The notes under the pieces: generated by a model
What the model was told of the DNA's origin: nothing
Databases searched by the model: none
The model's input: only the letters and a program-made list of their open reading frames with translations
DNA from: an uncultured Rikenellaceae bacterium
GTDB taxonomy: Bacteria > Bacteroidota > Bacteroidia > Bacteroidales > Rikenellaceae
Direction of reading: 5' to 3'
Length of the DNA stretch: 64,000 nucleotides
NCBI GenBank assembly: GCA_946486375.1
Contig: CAMLTW010000012.1
Span: forward strand, 1-64,000
Shown here: positions 34,338-43,258 of the stretch, piece by piece
How positions within the stretch are numbered: the stretch's first letter is position 1
Layout of the letters: each line of letters begins with the position of its first letter
Program-made: the position numbers and the translations under genes

Positions 34338-35486
34338 CTAATCGTTCATCCTGCAAATCTCGGAACCGGCCAACAGGAAGCACCCCAGCCCGTAATCCTC
34401 GAAGTCGGGCATCGAATCGTACGTCACGGGCTGGCCGTCCTTCGGCTCTTTCCCCGTCCCCTGGACGTAGCCCAGGAAACCGTTCGGATGGAGCGAATCC
34501 TTCACCATCGCGTTCCACGCCCTGTAAATCACGGGCACATAGGTGGCCGCATCCAGGTAGCCGTTGTTCACGCCCCATGCCATGCCGTAGGCGAACAGCG
34601 CCGTTCCGGTCAGTTCCTTCCCGCCGTAGTGATCCGGATCGTGGAGGCTGACGTTCCAGAAGCCGTCCTCCCGTTGCAGCGGCACGAGCGCTTCGCACAT
34701 GTTCTGCAGCATCTCGATGTATTCTCCCCGGTGCACTTCGTTTTCCGGCAGGATTTCCAGCACGCGGGCCAGCGCGGCCACCACCCAGCCGTTCCCCCGC
34801 GACCAGTAGCAGTCCTCGCCGTTGGGTTCGGTGTAGGGCGGATCGAAATCCTTGTCCCGCCACCAGAGGCGGTCTTCCGGATTGTACAGCCCGTTGTCCC
34901 CGTGGCGGTCGCGGGTATAGACGTACATTTCATAGGCCCGGTCGAAATAGGCCGTGTCGCCCGTGATGACGCCCAGCTGCGCGAAAATCGGCATCGCCAT
35001 CTGGATGGCGTCGATCCAGTGCCAGTCGTCCACCTTGGTGGAGTCCATCATCCGGTCGATGGATTCCTTGATGATGGCGATCCGTTCCGGCTTGGGGTCG
35101 AGCTGGTAGAGTTCCAGGTAAATCTGCCCGCAGCACTGGTTGTCCGCGTTGCGGGTGGTCACGCCCCGGCGCAAGTCCCACTTGTGTTTTTCGCCCCAGT
35201 CCACCGCATAGGCCAGGCAGCGCGGATCGCTGTTGGTGCGGTAGAGGGCCATCAGGCCTTCGTAGTAGACCGCCCGCGTCCACAGGTTGCTTTCGTACAC
35301 CTTGTTGCGGGACGGGTAGGGGATTCCCTTGCCCGTGTCGGGCCATTTCTGCATGAAGTAGTCGTTGGCCAGTTCCATGGCCTTCACCACCTCTTTCTTG
35401 TCGGGCTTCTGCTGCGCGTCGGGCTGCCCGCAGCCGACCAGCACGGTTCCGGCCAGCGCGCATGCGAAAGTCTTTTTCCAGTTCAT
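34338..35486 (-). CDS. GH105 unsaturated rhamnogalacturonyl hydrolase, lipoprotein
   Basis: A 382-residue (alpha/alpha)6-barrel hydrolase of the YteR/RhiN type, which removes the unsaturated galacturonyl residue left by rhamnogalacturonan lyases. MNWKKTFACALAGTVLVGCG is a lipoprotein signal, Cys at residue 19. Family features are DDWHWIDAIQMAMPIFAQLG (substrate Asp region near 155), GLYNPEDRLWWRD, WSRGNGWVVAALARVLE (catalytic region near 230) and the usual end GLGCFLLAGSE. The gene is complete although the next frame follows its stop directly. It lies 53 bases after the PL11 lyase gene, a natural partner, and its product enters the KduI pathway encoded at 13347-17039. Confidence 0.93.
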   Translation of the reverse strand: MNWKKTFACALAGTVLVGCGQPDAQQKPDKKEVVKAMELANDYFMQKWPDTGKGIPYPSRNKVYESNLWTRAVYYEGLMALYRTNSDPRCLAYAVDWGEKHKWDLRRGVTTRNADNQCCGQIYLELYQLDPKPERIAIIKESIDRMMDSTKVDDWHWIDAIQMAMPIFAQLGVITGDTAYFDRAYEMYVYTRDRHGDNGLYNPEDRLWWRDKDFDPPYTEPNGEDCYWSRGNGWVVAALARVLEILPENEVHRGEYIEMLQNMCEALVPLQREDGFWNVSLHDPDHYGGKELTGTALFAYGMAWGVNNGYLDAATYVPVIYRAWNAMVKDSLHPNGFLGYVQGTGKEPKDGQPVTYDSMPDFEDYGLGCFLLAGSEICRMND

Positions 35487-35539
35487 TTACGGTATGGGTT
35501 TAATGGTTTTCATATGGTTCGAGAATGTATATGCGCGAT

Positions 35540-37471
35540 TCAGGGCCGCATGTCCCGTTTTTTCACCAGCGGCGTGTGCTGCGCCGCCTGCGCCGGATCG
35601 ACGCCCAGGTAGAATCCGGTCATCGGAGCCTGTTCGTAGCCCATCGAGCGGTGGGTGATGTAGGAGCGGTAAAGCGGGTCCTGCATCAGGCACACCCGCC
35701 GGTCGGCCGCCGGGATGTCGGTGGAATAGATGCGCAGCTCGCCCGGCAGCATCGTCACGATCTCCTCGCGCCAGTCGCCCCGGATGTCGCCGATCAGGAC
35801 GATTCTCCCCTCGATTCCCCGCGTCAGGGTGTCCCCCTTGTATTTCACCAGGTCGAAGCCGGTACGTCCCGGACGGGAAGCGGTCGTTTCCCGCAGCAGG
35901 TCGGCGTCCCACCAGAACCAGTCGCGGCAGCCGGGGATTTCCGCCGAGCTGCCCAGCCGTTCTCCCTGCGCGGTGAACATGTACTTGTCTTCCGATCCGG
36001 CCTTCCTGTCCTCGCGGGCGAAGCATTCCAGCCCCGGATAGGCCGGGTCGATGTCCGCCGCCATGCCGTCGCCCACATGAGTGGTGTGGTGTCCGATGCT
36101 CCAGAGCATTTCCCCGCTTCGGGCATCCACCAGCGCGACGCCGTTTTTGTCATGCCACACTTCGATGGCATAGAGGATCTCCAGTCCCGGATGCGACGGG
36201 TCGATGTCCCCCACGATAGCCTTGTCGGGGTGTCCCAGTCCGACCGACCAGAGGCACTCGCCGTTGTCGTCCACCACCACGGAACCCAGCACGACTTCCT
36301 CCCGTCCGTCGCCGTCCACGTCGGCGGAAACCATCTGGTGCGCTCCCTGCGAACGGATGGCGGGATTTTCCTCGTCCCCGTCCCACGACCAGAGTTTTTC
36401 GAGCTTATTTCCTTTCAACTGGTAGGCGTCGAGCAGCATGGCCCGGTAGGTGCCCCGGTTCAGGAGCAGGCACGGCGTTTTGCCGTCGAGGTAGGCCACT
36501 CCGATCTGGTTCCGGTTGTTGCGCACGTAGTCCCCGACCCGCTGCGACTGCGGGGGCCACGGACAACGGTCGAGTTCCTCCCCGGTCATGCCGTCCAGGA
36601 TGGAGCAGTATTCGGGGCACGGTTCCGCGCTGCCTCCCGCTTCCTGTCCCTCGCCGTAGTAGAAGGGCGGCGTGCCCACCACCCGGCCTTCCCGGTCGCG
36701 GTAGTCCCGGTCGGTCGGGGCCGTCTTCACCGCGATTTCGGCCTTGCCGTCGCCGTTCAGGTCGCAGGCCAGGAACGGGGAGTACCACACGCCCTGTTCG
36801 ATATTCCATCCGAGGTCCTTGCGCCAGAGGAACGTGCCGTCGCTCAGGTAGGCTTCGATTTTCCACGTCTCCGGGCTGCGGCGCCAGACGCCGGGGTCGG
36901 TCGCCTGGTTCGGCTGCTTGATGATGTAGTCGTAGACGCCGTCGCCGTTCAGGTCGGCCAGCGCCACCTTCTGGGCCGGATAGTTTCCCTGAAATTTAAT
37001 GGAGGTGTAGTTCAGGCCGCCGGGAATCGGTTCCGCCGTTTCGGAAGGCTCCCCTTCCTTCCCGTTCACGATCGGGCAGACCCGGTAGAGGTATTTCCTC
37101 CCCGCCGCGGCCCGCGTGTCGGTAAAATCGGTGGTGGCGGCAACGGGTTTGGCGTTGATCCGGACGAACCGGCCTCCGCCGGCGGAGCGGTAGACGTTGA
37201 ACGCCACGCCTTCCGGGTCGGATTTCAGCAGCCGCCAGTTGACATACATCTTCCCGTCCCGGTTCCGCAGGACGGTCAGTCCGCGGTTCAGCTTCTCCTC
37301 CGCCCGCTGCGAGGCCCAGCCTTCGACCCTGGGTTTGGGGGCGATCCGCCGGTTGTTCTGCTGCGGATGCAGCACGGGATAATTGTAGACCCGTTCGTTG
37401 AGGTCTTGCGCGGACCCGGAAAAGGCCGCGAAAAGGGCGCCCGTCAGGACGCAAAAGATCCGTTTTTTCAT
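35540..37471 (-). CDS. Rhamnogalacturonan lyase, polysaccharide lyase family 11
   Basis: A 643-residue secreted lyase cutting the rhamnogalacturonan-I backbone by beta-elimination. MKKRIFCVLTGALFAAFSGSA is a signal peptide. An N-terminal fibronectin-like module (about 55-150) is followed by an eight-bladed propeller with repeated calcium-binding loops: ADLNGDGVYDYIIKQPN, CDLNGDGKAEIAVKTAPTD, VDGDGREEVVLGSV and IGDIRGDWREEIV. These are hallmarks of PL11. It is the first gene of a unit with the GH105 hydrolase, with a TAnnTTTG box at 37516-37523. The signal peptide has no lipobox, so the enzyme is periplasmic or secreted. Confidence 0.94.
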   Translation of the reverse strand: MKKRIFCVLTGALFAAFSGSAQDLNERVYNYPVLHPQQNNRRIAPKPRVEGWASQRAEEKLNRGLTVLRNRDGKMYVNWRLLKSDPEGVAFNVYRSAGGGRFVRINAKPVAATTDFTDTRAAAGRKYLYRVCPIVNGKEGEPSETAEPIPGGLNYTSIKFQGNYPAQKVALADLNGDGVYDYIIKQPNQATDPGVWRRSPETWKIEAYLSDGTFLWRKDLGWNIEQGVWYSPFLACDLNGDGKAEIAVKTAPTDRDYRDREGRVVGTPPFYYGEGQEAGGSAEPCPEYCSILDGMTGEELDRCPWPPQSQRVGDYVRNNRNQIGVAYLDGKTPCLLLNRGTYRAMLLDAYQLKGNKLEKLWSWDGDEENPAIRSQGAHQMVSADVDGDGREEVVLGSVVVDDNGECLWSVGLGHPDKAIVGDIDPSHPGLEILYAIEVWHDKNGVALVDARSGEMLWSIGHHTTHVGDGMAADIDPAYPGLECFAREDRKAGSEDKYMFTAQGERLGSSAEIPGCRDWFWWDADLLRETTASRPGRTGFDLVKYKGDTLTRGIEGRIVLIGDIRGDWREEIVTMLPGELRIYSTDIPAADRRVCLMQDPLYRSYITHRSMGYEQAPMTGFYLGVDPAQAAQHTPLVKKRDMRP

Positions 37472-37515
37472 ATCATCGGTGGGTTGGTAGTCTTTCCGAA
37501 AAAAGCCGGTCGGAA

Positions 37516-37523
37516 CAAATTTA
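37516..37523 (-). promoter_or_regulatory. -7 box of the PL11-GH105 operon
   Basis: Minus-strand TAAATTTG (TAnnTTTG) 44 bases before the ATG at 37471. Confidence 0.55.
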
Positions 37524-37589
37524 GGATAAAAAACGGATCGGCGGGTTGTGAATAATGACCTTATCGCTTGAAAAAATTTCCGTCCGCCG

Positions 37590-38405
37590 TCAGAGTATCT
37601 GGAACTTCAGCCCGAAAGCCAGGCTGAGAATGTCGGTGACGTTCAGGTATTTGTTGGTGAAAGCGCTCACGACGTAGAGGTCGCAGGTGCTCAGTTCGTA
37701 GAAGAAAGTCAGCGACTTGTTGAAGTGTTTCCGGCTCAGGCCGAGGGTGATGCGCTGTCCCAGGAACACGTTGGCCCGGAAGCTGGTGGCGAACCGGTAG
37801 TAGGGGCCGCCGTATTTTTTCGGCTCCCGCACCCAGAAATTCCCGTCCGCCACGACCCGGCTGAAGTAAAGGCCCGTTTCCAGCGGTTCGAAGCTCCACG
37901 AGCCGCCCAGCGGAATCTTCCACGGAATGTAGTTCTGTTTCAGCGTGAAGGTGGCGCTGGCCCGGTCGCTGGAAAAGCGGGGGACGAAACCGATGTAAAG
38001 ATCGGTTTCCCATTGCTTCTTCCGGCCGTAGTCCCAGCCGAAACCGAAGGAAAGAAGCCCCATGCCCCCGGCGAAATGGAGCTTGGTGTATTCGGGAATG
38101 ATGGCTTCCCAGAAGTCCCGGTAGCGTTTGACCCGCCGAACGTAACGGTCGGGCGTCCTTTTCAGGGGCGGGACTTCCCGCAGGTACCCCGTGGGGGCCA
38201 CCTGCAACAGGCTTTCCTGCCCCGGATACATTTGCAGGGCGGGGAGGGTCACGCGCCGGATCAGAAACGGATGCTCGGTGTCCGGCCCGTGCCTTCCGGC
38301 GACCGGAAGGGTGTCCCGTTCCGCCGTCGGGCTTCCCGACGGAGCGCCGTCCGCGCTCCACGTCAGCAGGAGGGCCGGCAGGAGGCTAATAATAAACGAC
38401 TTCAT
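37590..38405 (-). CDS. Putative outer membrane beta-barrel protein
   Basis: A 271-residue protein with a signal peptide (MKSFIISLLPALLLTWSADG). Residues about 105-270 alternate hydrophobic and polar positions with many aromatics (GGMGLLSFGFGWDYG, YYRFATSFRANVFLGQRITLGL) and end in aromatic/hydrophobic residues (LSLAFGLKFQIL), as in small outer membrane barrels. No known family was recognised. Its start lies inside the 3' end of the metallophosphoesterase gene (20-base overlap), so the two are translationally coupled. Confidence 0.7.
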   Translation of the reverse strand: MKSFIISLLPALLLTWSADGAPSGSPTAERDTLPVAGRHGPDTEHPFLIRRVTLPALQMYPGQESLLQVAPTGYLREVPPLKRTPDRYVRRVKRYRDFWEAIIPEYTKLHFAGGMGLLSFGFGWDYGRKKQWETDLYIGFVPRFSSDRASATFTLKQNYIPWKIPLGGSWSFEPLETGLYFSRVVADGNFWVREPKKYGGPYYRFATSFRANVFLGQRITLGLSRKHFNKSLTFFYELSTCDLYVVSAFTNKYLNVTDILSLAFGLKFQIL

Positions 38406-39207
38406 AACGGTAGGAATCTTCGGTCAGGGTGAACAGCAGGTAACTTCGGTCTTTCATGCAGCTGCATCCGTAATAGGTGATGCCGTCGTCGAAAAAGTCG
38501 TTCACCATCAGCCCGTGGGCGTGGGCGTGAAGGCAGAAGGAGAGGTTCCTCGATTTTTTCAGGTAAGCCTGGAACACCTTCGCCACGTTGTTGTTGAACT
38601 GCTCCCCGTAAGGCTGGGCGTGCATGACGGCCACCGTGCGCCTGTAATCCCGGACAACCGTGTCCCCGATCTCGTTCTCGATGAAGACGAAATCCGGCAC
38701 CGGCTCGGAGTAATCGAATTCCAGCGCGTTGGTGTTCAGGCAAAGGAACTTGGTGTCCCCGGCGACGAAGGAAAAATTGATGTCGCCGTACATGGCCCGG
38801 AAAACCTGCAGTCCGTTGCCCAGCAGGTCGTGGTTCCCGATCAGGGCCACGTAGGGAACCTTCAGGCCCTTCATGATGTCGTGGATCCATTCGAACTCCC
38901 GCGTCAGGCCGAAGTCGGAAAGGTCTCCGCCCAGGATCACGAAGTCGATGCTGTCCTGATCCGGACGGTTGATGTGCCGGACGAAATCCCTCGTCTCGTC
39001 GTAAAACCGCTGGGCGTCGCCCATCATCACGAAACGGACGGTGTCCCTGTCCCGGCAGGCGGATTCGATGCGGGCGATGGCCGCGGCGTTCAAATCGTGA
39101 TTCCCGTGTTCCAGCCGCACTTCATAGGGGTGGTACTCGATCAGCTCGCACCCGGCCCCGAAAAGCGCGCAGCACAACAGGAAAAACAGACGTTTCATTT
39201 CATTCAT
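38386..39207 (-). CDS. Calcineurin-like metallophosphoesterase, lipoprotein
   Basis: A 273-residue protein. MNEMKRLFFLLCCALFGAGC is a lipoprotein signal with Cys in GAGC; a start three codons later (39198) is also possible. Metallophosphoesterase motifs occur in order: FVMMGDAQ (first Asp), FVILGGDLSDFG (second Asp), LIGNHD (Asn-His) and CLHAHAHGL (His pair). The family's first motif is usually DxH; here it is DxQ. The substrate is unknown. The gene overlaps the beta-barrel gene downstream by 20 bases. A TAnnTTTG box is at 39228-39235. Confidence 0.85.
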   Translation of the reverse strand: MNEMKRLFFLLCCALFGAGCELIEYHPYEVRLEHGNHDLNAAAIARIESACRDRDTVRFVMMGDAQRFYDETRDFVRHINRPDQDSIDFVILGGDLSDFGLTREFEWIHDIMKGLKVPYVALIGNHDLLGNGLQVFRAMYGDINFSFVAGDTKFLCLNTNALEFDYSEPVPDFVFIENEIGDTVVRDYRRTVAVMHAQPYGEQFNNNVAKVFQAYLKKSRNLSFCLHAHAHGLMVNDFFDDGITYYGCSCMKDRSYLLFTLTEDSYRYEVVYY

Positions 39208-39227
39208 CGTTACGTCGGAAAGAATCA

Positions 39228-39235
39228 CAAAATTA
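39228..39235 (-). promoter_or_regulatory. -7 box of the metallophosphoesterase gene
   Basis: Minus-strand TAATTTTG (TAnnTTTG) 20 bases before the ATG at 39207. Confidence 0.5.
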
Positions 39236-39427
39236 ACGTTTTTTTCGTCCGAAAGGCCGCGGCGAAGCAGACACTCCGAACGAAACCCTGTTTTCCGGCA
39301 CGTTTCAGTCGACTGTCGCTCAATGTCTTGACGCAGGGCCTGCTGCAGCTGCCGCAAACGGCATTCCACTTTCGGAACATTTCTGGCGTCAAATGCGCCG
39401 GAAAATCGGGCCCCCGCGACCGGAAAG

Positions 39428-40030
39428 TCAGGCGAAGGAGAGGAAAAAGGCGACCAGAAAAGGGACGCTGAAATCCACGCAGAACCCGTGGAACACCGAC
39501 AGCACGGCGTACTCCTTCCCCGCACAGCGGGTGATGACGGGAAGCGTCGTGTCCATGGAAGTCGCGCCTCCCGAAGCGATGGGGGCCAGGGGCCCGAACC
39601 CCTTTACCAGCAGCGGGGCCAGCAGCAAAGCGGTCATTTCCCGGATCAGGTTGGACAGCAGGGCCACCGTGCCCAGCTCCGCTCCGCGGCTCTGACCGAT
39701 CAGCACGGAGGAGAGCGAATAGTATCCCATGCCCGAACCCACGGCCAGACATTCGCCCACGGAACGGCCTTCGAGCAGGAGACCGACCGCCGCGGCCCCG
39801 GCCAGGGTTCCGAGCACGGTTCCCACCGGCAGCAGGAAAAGGGCCTTGGGCTGCTGCTTGAGGAGCGTCCGCCATTCGCCGTCGCTCCCCACGGAAATGC
39901 CCACCAGCAGGATCAGCAGCCACAGCGCATACAGCGAGAGGCCGCCGGAGAGCGCCGCCGGCATCCATCCCGTTCGGGCGAAGGCGATGCCCGCCGCGAA
40001 ACATCCGAGGATCAGCAGGCTGTTCCTCAT
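39428..40030 (-). CDS. LysO-type lysine exporter, C-terminal component
   Basis: A 200-residue membrane protein with about five or six hydrophobic segments and the LysO core motifs GSGMGYYSLSSVLI, LSNLIREMTALLLAP and GGATSMDTTLPVITR, expected to export lysine or its toxic analogues. In Escherichia coli LysO is one protein of about 300 residues; here the first part is a separate gene (40027-40311) whose stop overlaps this ATG by four bases, a translationally coupled split seen in other Bacteroidales. The start at 40030 gives MRNSLLILGCFAAGIAFA. Confidence 0.87.
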   Translation of the reverse strand: MRNSLLILGCFAAGIAFARTGWMPAALSGGLSLYALWLLILLVGISVGSDGEWRTLLKQQPKALFLLPVGTVLGTLAGAAAVGLLLEGRSVGECLAVGSGMGYYSLSSVLIGQSRGAELGTVALLSNLIREMTALLLAPLLVKGFGPLAPIASGGATSMDTTLPVITRCAGKEYAVLSVFHGFCVDFSVPFLVAFFLSFA

Positions 40031-40311
40031 GACCGGACGTTGCGGGACGGTTTGACGGGTACCAGCCGGAACAGCGCGAACGCCGCCAGGCAACTGCCCA
40101 GCACGCTGCCGGCCGTGATCCACAGGGCGTCGCTTCCGAGGGAGGCCAGCCGGCGCAGCAGCCCGGCGTCGCTTCCGACCTCCGCGCCCATCAGGAACAG
40201 CAGCAGACAGGTGGCCGGGAAAATCAGCCGCCCCGCCTTTCCGGCGCCCTTCTTCCTTCCCCGGTATCCGATGAACATTCCCGCCAGCAGCAGGAAAACG
40301 ATGAAGAACAT
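40027..40311 (-). CDS. LysO-type lysine exporter, N-terminal component
   Basis: A 94-residue protein with three likely membrane helices (MFFIVFLLLAGMFIGYRG, IFPATCLLLFLMGAEVGSD, ALWITAGSVLGSCLAAFALF), matching the N-terminal region of LysO. ATG at 40311 is chosen over a TTG at 40332, because the TTG lies inside the -7 promoter box. The stop overlaps the start of the second component by four bases (ATGA), so both subunits are made together. Confidence 0.85.
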   Translation of the reverse strand: MFFIVFLLLAGMFIGYRGRKKGAGKAGRLIFPATCLLLFLMGAEVGSDAGLLRRLASLGSDALWITAGSVLGSCLAAFALFRLVPVKPSRNVRS

Positions 40312-40329
40312 GGCTTGCGAAATTTGCCG

Positions 40330-40337
40330 CAAAGGTA
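40330..40337 (-). promoter_or_regulatory. -7 box of the lysO pair
   Basis: Minus-strand TACCTTTG (TAnnTTTG) 19 bases before the ATG at 40311. It rules out the upstream TTG as the start. Confidence 0.55.
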
Positions 40338-40404
40338 GGGAAACGGTTCCGGAAGGACAAGAGGGACAATCCGCTAAAGGTTGCGCGCCGATGTTTCGAC
40401 ACTC

Positions 40405-41280
40405 CTGTATTTCGCGTCATGCCCGGTTCGGAATGATGCATTATAATCGGTTTCTTCCGACTTTCCGAAACCGCCTTGCTTGGCGTCATTGCAACCGGTT
40501 CCTTCCGACTTTCCCGATTCTCCAACCTTCGCGTCATTCCGAGGCTTCGCCAGAAGCCGTGGGAATCTCAATCCGCACCTCCGTCCCTTCGCGGCATACC
40601 GATCGTCTCACAACCACCTTGACGGTAATGCCTTCGCGTCATGCTGAGCGAAGCCGAAGGCGGAGCGTGAGCATCTCTGTCTGTCCACTTCTGTTTGTAG
40701 GTTACACAGAGATTAAACATCGCTACGCTCGTTGACCTCCTTCTTGCTCGGCAAAGTCCGCAAGCGGTCTTTGTTCTCGCTGCGTGCGTCGGTTCCCACG
40801 TCAAGCCCTGCGGGCTTTCCTCGGAATGACGGCAAAGGCGACAGGTTTTAAATGACAGGAAGAACCCTGCAAACATTGCGTCATTGCGAGGAGCGGAGCG
40901 ACGTGGCAATCTCTGTGTGTTCATTTTTGTCATTATACTCGACAGAGATTAATCCGCCTTCGGCGGTTTTTCGTTGCTCCTGCTCGTTAGGAAATGAACG
41001 TTAGCGCATAACCTTGGACGGATGTTATCAACCTGCGCTTTCTCCGCCCCTCCGTCCCTTCGCGGCATACCGACCGTCTCACAACCACCTTGACGGTAAT
41101 GCCTTCGCGTCATGCTGAGCGGAGCCGAAGGCGAAGCGTGAGCATCTCATCCAGTGTGCAAAGAGATCCTCACGTCGCGGCGTTGCCGCTCCTCAGGATG
41201 ACGCAAGGGTGCGGGGATTGGGTCGGTCGGGAGGAACCGGTTGCGGGTGTTACCTCCCTGCAGTCGGTTAGATCGCACGA
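40405..41280. repeat. Intergenic repeat block with composite, family C and family D elements
   Basis: No gene is seen between 40338 and 41281. A large composite spans about 40637-40831 and contains a family D insert at 40713-40800 (CGCTACGCTCGTTGACCTCC ... CTGCGTGCGTCGG). A second composite is at 40879-40950 and runs into a reverse family C element (40945-41030). More arms lie at 41108-41205. The segment 40572-40663 is repeated almost exactly at 41046-41137. Confidence 0.75.
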
Positions 41281-41281
41281 C

Positions 41282-43258
41282 CTACGGTCGTGATCGGTTC
41301 ACCGGGATTCGGATGACGCTGAAGGATTGCGCCTTCGCATCGAAAACCAGGCCGGTTTCCTGCACCGGCACCGCGAACGCGACCGGACGGACGGCATCCG
41401 GAGCCGTCAGCGTGTTTTCCGCGCCGAGGTTTTCCGATGCCAGCATCGTCGCCGTCGCTTCCGCTTCGGCCCGCACCCCGTCCAGCTTCACCTCGATCCG
41501 GCGGTCGCGATTGTCCGCATTCACGATTTTCAGGATCAGTTCCCCCGTCCGCCCGTCGCGGGCCGCCGTGCCGTAAAGCCGCTGCTGTCCCGTGAGCGGT
41601 TTCCCGTCCAGCGTCAGGGGCAGGGCGTGCGTCCCCGCATTTCGGCCGTACATCTGCTGCACGTAGTAGTTCGGCGTCCGGACGACGCTCAGGTTGTCGA
41701 ACCAGATCAGGTCGGGGCGCCACTGCCAGGCATCGACGTGAGCGAACAGGGGCGCATAGGTGGCCATGTGCACCACGTCCGCGTTCCGTTCCAGCCCGGT
41801 CATGAAGGCCGCTTCCGAAAGGGCCGTATCGAAATTGTTCGCCCGCGTGGGATGGTGCGCCGCATACTCCCCGGCGAACACCTTCGGCCCCTGCCGGTCG
41901 TAGCGGTCGTACCGCGCGGCGTTGTCGTAGAAAAACTGCGGGGGCATGTAGTAGTGTTCGTCCACCAGATCGACGCCGAGCCGCTTCATTTCCGGCCAGA
42001 GGTAGTCGAAATCGGCTCCCGACGCCCGCGGCCCCGCGCTGCCGACGATGCGGATTTCCGGACACTTTTCCCGGAGCGCCTTCACGAAGCGTTCCAGCCG
42101 CGCCGGATACATTTCGCTCCACTGTTCGTTGCCGACGGCGATGAATTTCAGACCGAACGGCGCCGGATGCCCCATTTCGGCCCGCAGCTTCCCCCAGCGG
42201 GTCGCGACATCCCCGTTGGCGAATTCCACCAGGTCGATCGCGTCCTGAATGTAGGGGTCGAGTTCTTCCACCGGCACATGGGCCGACTCGTCGTTCCGGT
42301 TCTCGAACTGACAGGCCATACCGCAGCTCACCACCGGCAGCGGTTCGGCTCCGATGTCCTCGCTCAGCAGGAAATATTCGTAGAACCCCAGCCCGTAGGA
42401 CTGATAGTAATCGTAGGCCTTCCGGTTGTGGGTGTAGTTCCAGCGGTTGATGTTGATCGGGCGGTTTTCCACCGGCCCCACGCTGTTTTTCCATTGGTAG
42501 CGGGTGTCGAGCGTCGTTCCCTCCACGATGCAGCCGCCGGGGAAGCGGAACACCCCCGGATGCAGGTCGGCGAGCGCCTGCGCCAGATCTTCCCGCATCC
42601 CGTTTTCCCGGCCTTTCCACGTCCGGGCCGGAAAGAGGGAAACGTGATCCACGTCCGCCGTTCCGTCGCCGAGGAGCAACAGCCGGAACTGTCCGCGGGC
42701 TTCGGTCGTCCTGGGTTTCAGCACGGCGGAAACCTTGTGCCAGTCTTTCCCGGTCACCGTCACACGGGCCGAGGCCACCGTGTCGCCCCGCGCCACCAGC
42801 TCGAGCCGGAAGCGGGCCGGAGCCTGGCCGACATTGCGGGCGTACATCGAAAAGCGGTATTCCTCCCCGGCTTCGAAGCCGATGCCGCGGAACCCTTCGT
42901 TTTCGAGGCCCGTGCCGGTCAGTACCCGTCCCTGCTGATGCAGCCGGGCATAATGCGGATTCCGGTCGAAACAGGGCCGGTCGGCCCGAATCCGCACGTC
43001 CCCGAACGGCAGCCAGCCGACGAAAGGATGCTCGAATTCGAAAGAGCGGTTTTTGATCCGTTCGGCGTAAAGGCCCCCGTCGGCCCCGAAGTTGATGTCT
43101 TCGAGGAAAATGCCGTACATGGTGGGCTGGATCGGAAGGCCCGGCGGGGCTCCTTCCACGCGGAGCGTCACGGGATTTCGAGCGGATGCGGCGGCGAAAC
43201 AGCCGACGGCCAGCAGGACCGGCAGCATCCGTTTGGTGCGGGTAAAAGCGGTTCGCAT
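41282..43258 (-). CDS. GH51 alpha-L-arabinofuranosidase, secreted
   Basis: A 658-residue glycosidase releasing arabinofuranose from arabinan or arabinoxylan side chains. A signal peptide starts MRTAFTRTKRMLPVLLAVGC. The N-terminal region is ILFLEDINFGADGG-like (reads GIFLEDINFGADGGLYAERI), then a carbohydrate-binding-like domain, then the GH51 barrel with FPGGCIVEG, acid/base Glu in KFIAVGNEQWSEMY and nucleophile Glu in KVFAGEYAAH. The C-terminal beta domain follows. The last codons (NRSRP and the stop) lie inside an intergenic repeat palindrome, so the end may have been altered. Fits the pectin side-chain theme of the window. Confidence 0.93.
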   Translation of the reverse strand: MRTAFTRTKRMLPVLLAVGCFAAASARNPVTLRVEGAPPGLPIQPTMYGIFLEDINFGADGGLYAERIKNRSFEFEHPFVGWLPFGDVRIRADRPCFDRNPHYARLHQQGRVLTGTGLENEGFRGIGFEAGEEYRFSMYARNVGQAPARFRLELVARGDTVASARVTVTGKDWHKVSAVLKPRTTEARGQFRLLLLGDGTADVDHVSLFPARTWKGRENGMREDLAQALADLHPGVFRFPGGCIVEGTTLDTRYQWKNSVGPVENRPININRWNYTHNRKAYDYYQSYGLGFYEYFLLSEDIGAEPLPVVSCGMACQFENRNDESAHVPVEELDPYIQDAIDLVEFANGDVATRWGKLRAEMGHPAPFGLKFIAVGNEQWSEMYPARLERFVKALREKCPEIRIVGSAGPRASGADFDYLWPEMKRLGVDLVDEHYYMPPQFFYDNAARYDRYDRQGPKVFAGEYAAHHPTRANNFDTALSEAAFMTGLERNADVVHMATYAPLFAHVDAWQWRPDLIWFDNLSVVRTPNYYVQQMYGRNAGTHALPLTLDGKPLTGQQRLYGTAARDGRTGELILKIVNADNRDRRIEVKLDGVRAEAEATATMLASENLGAENTLTAPDAVRPVAFAVPVQETGLVFDAKAQSFSVIRIPVNRSRP

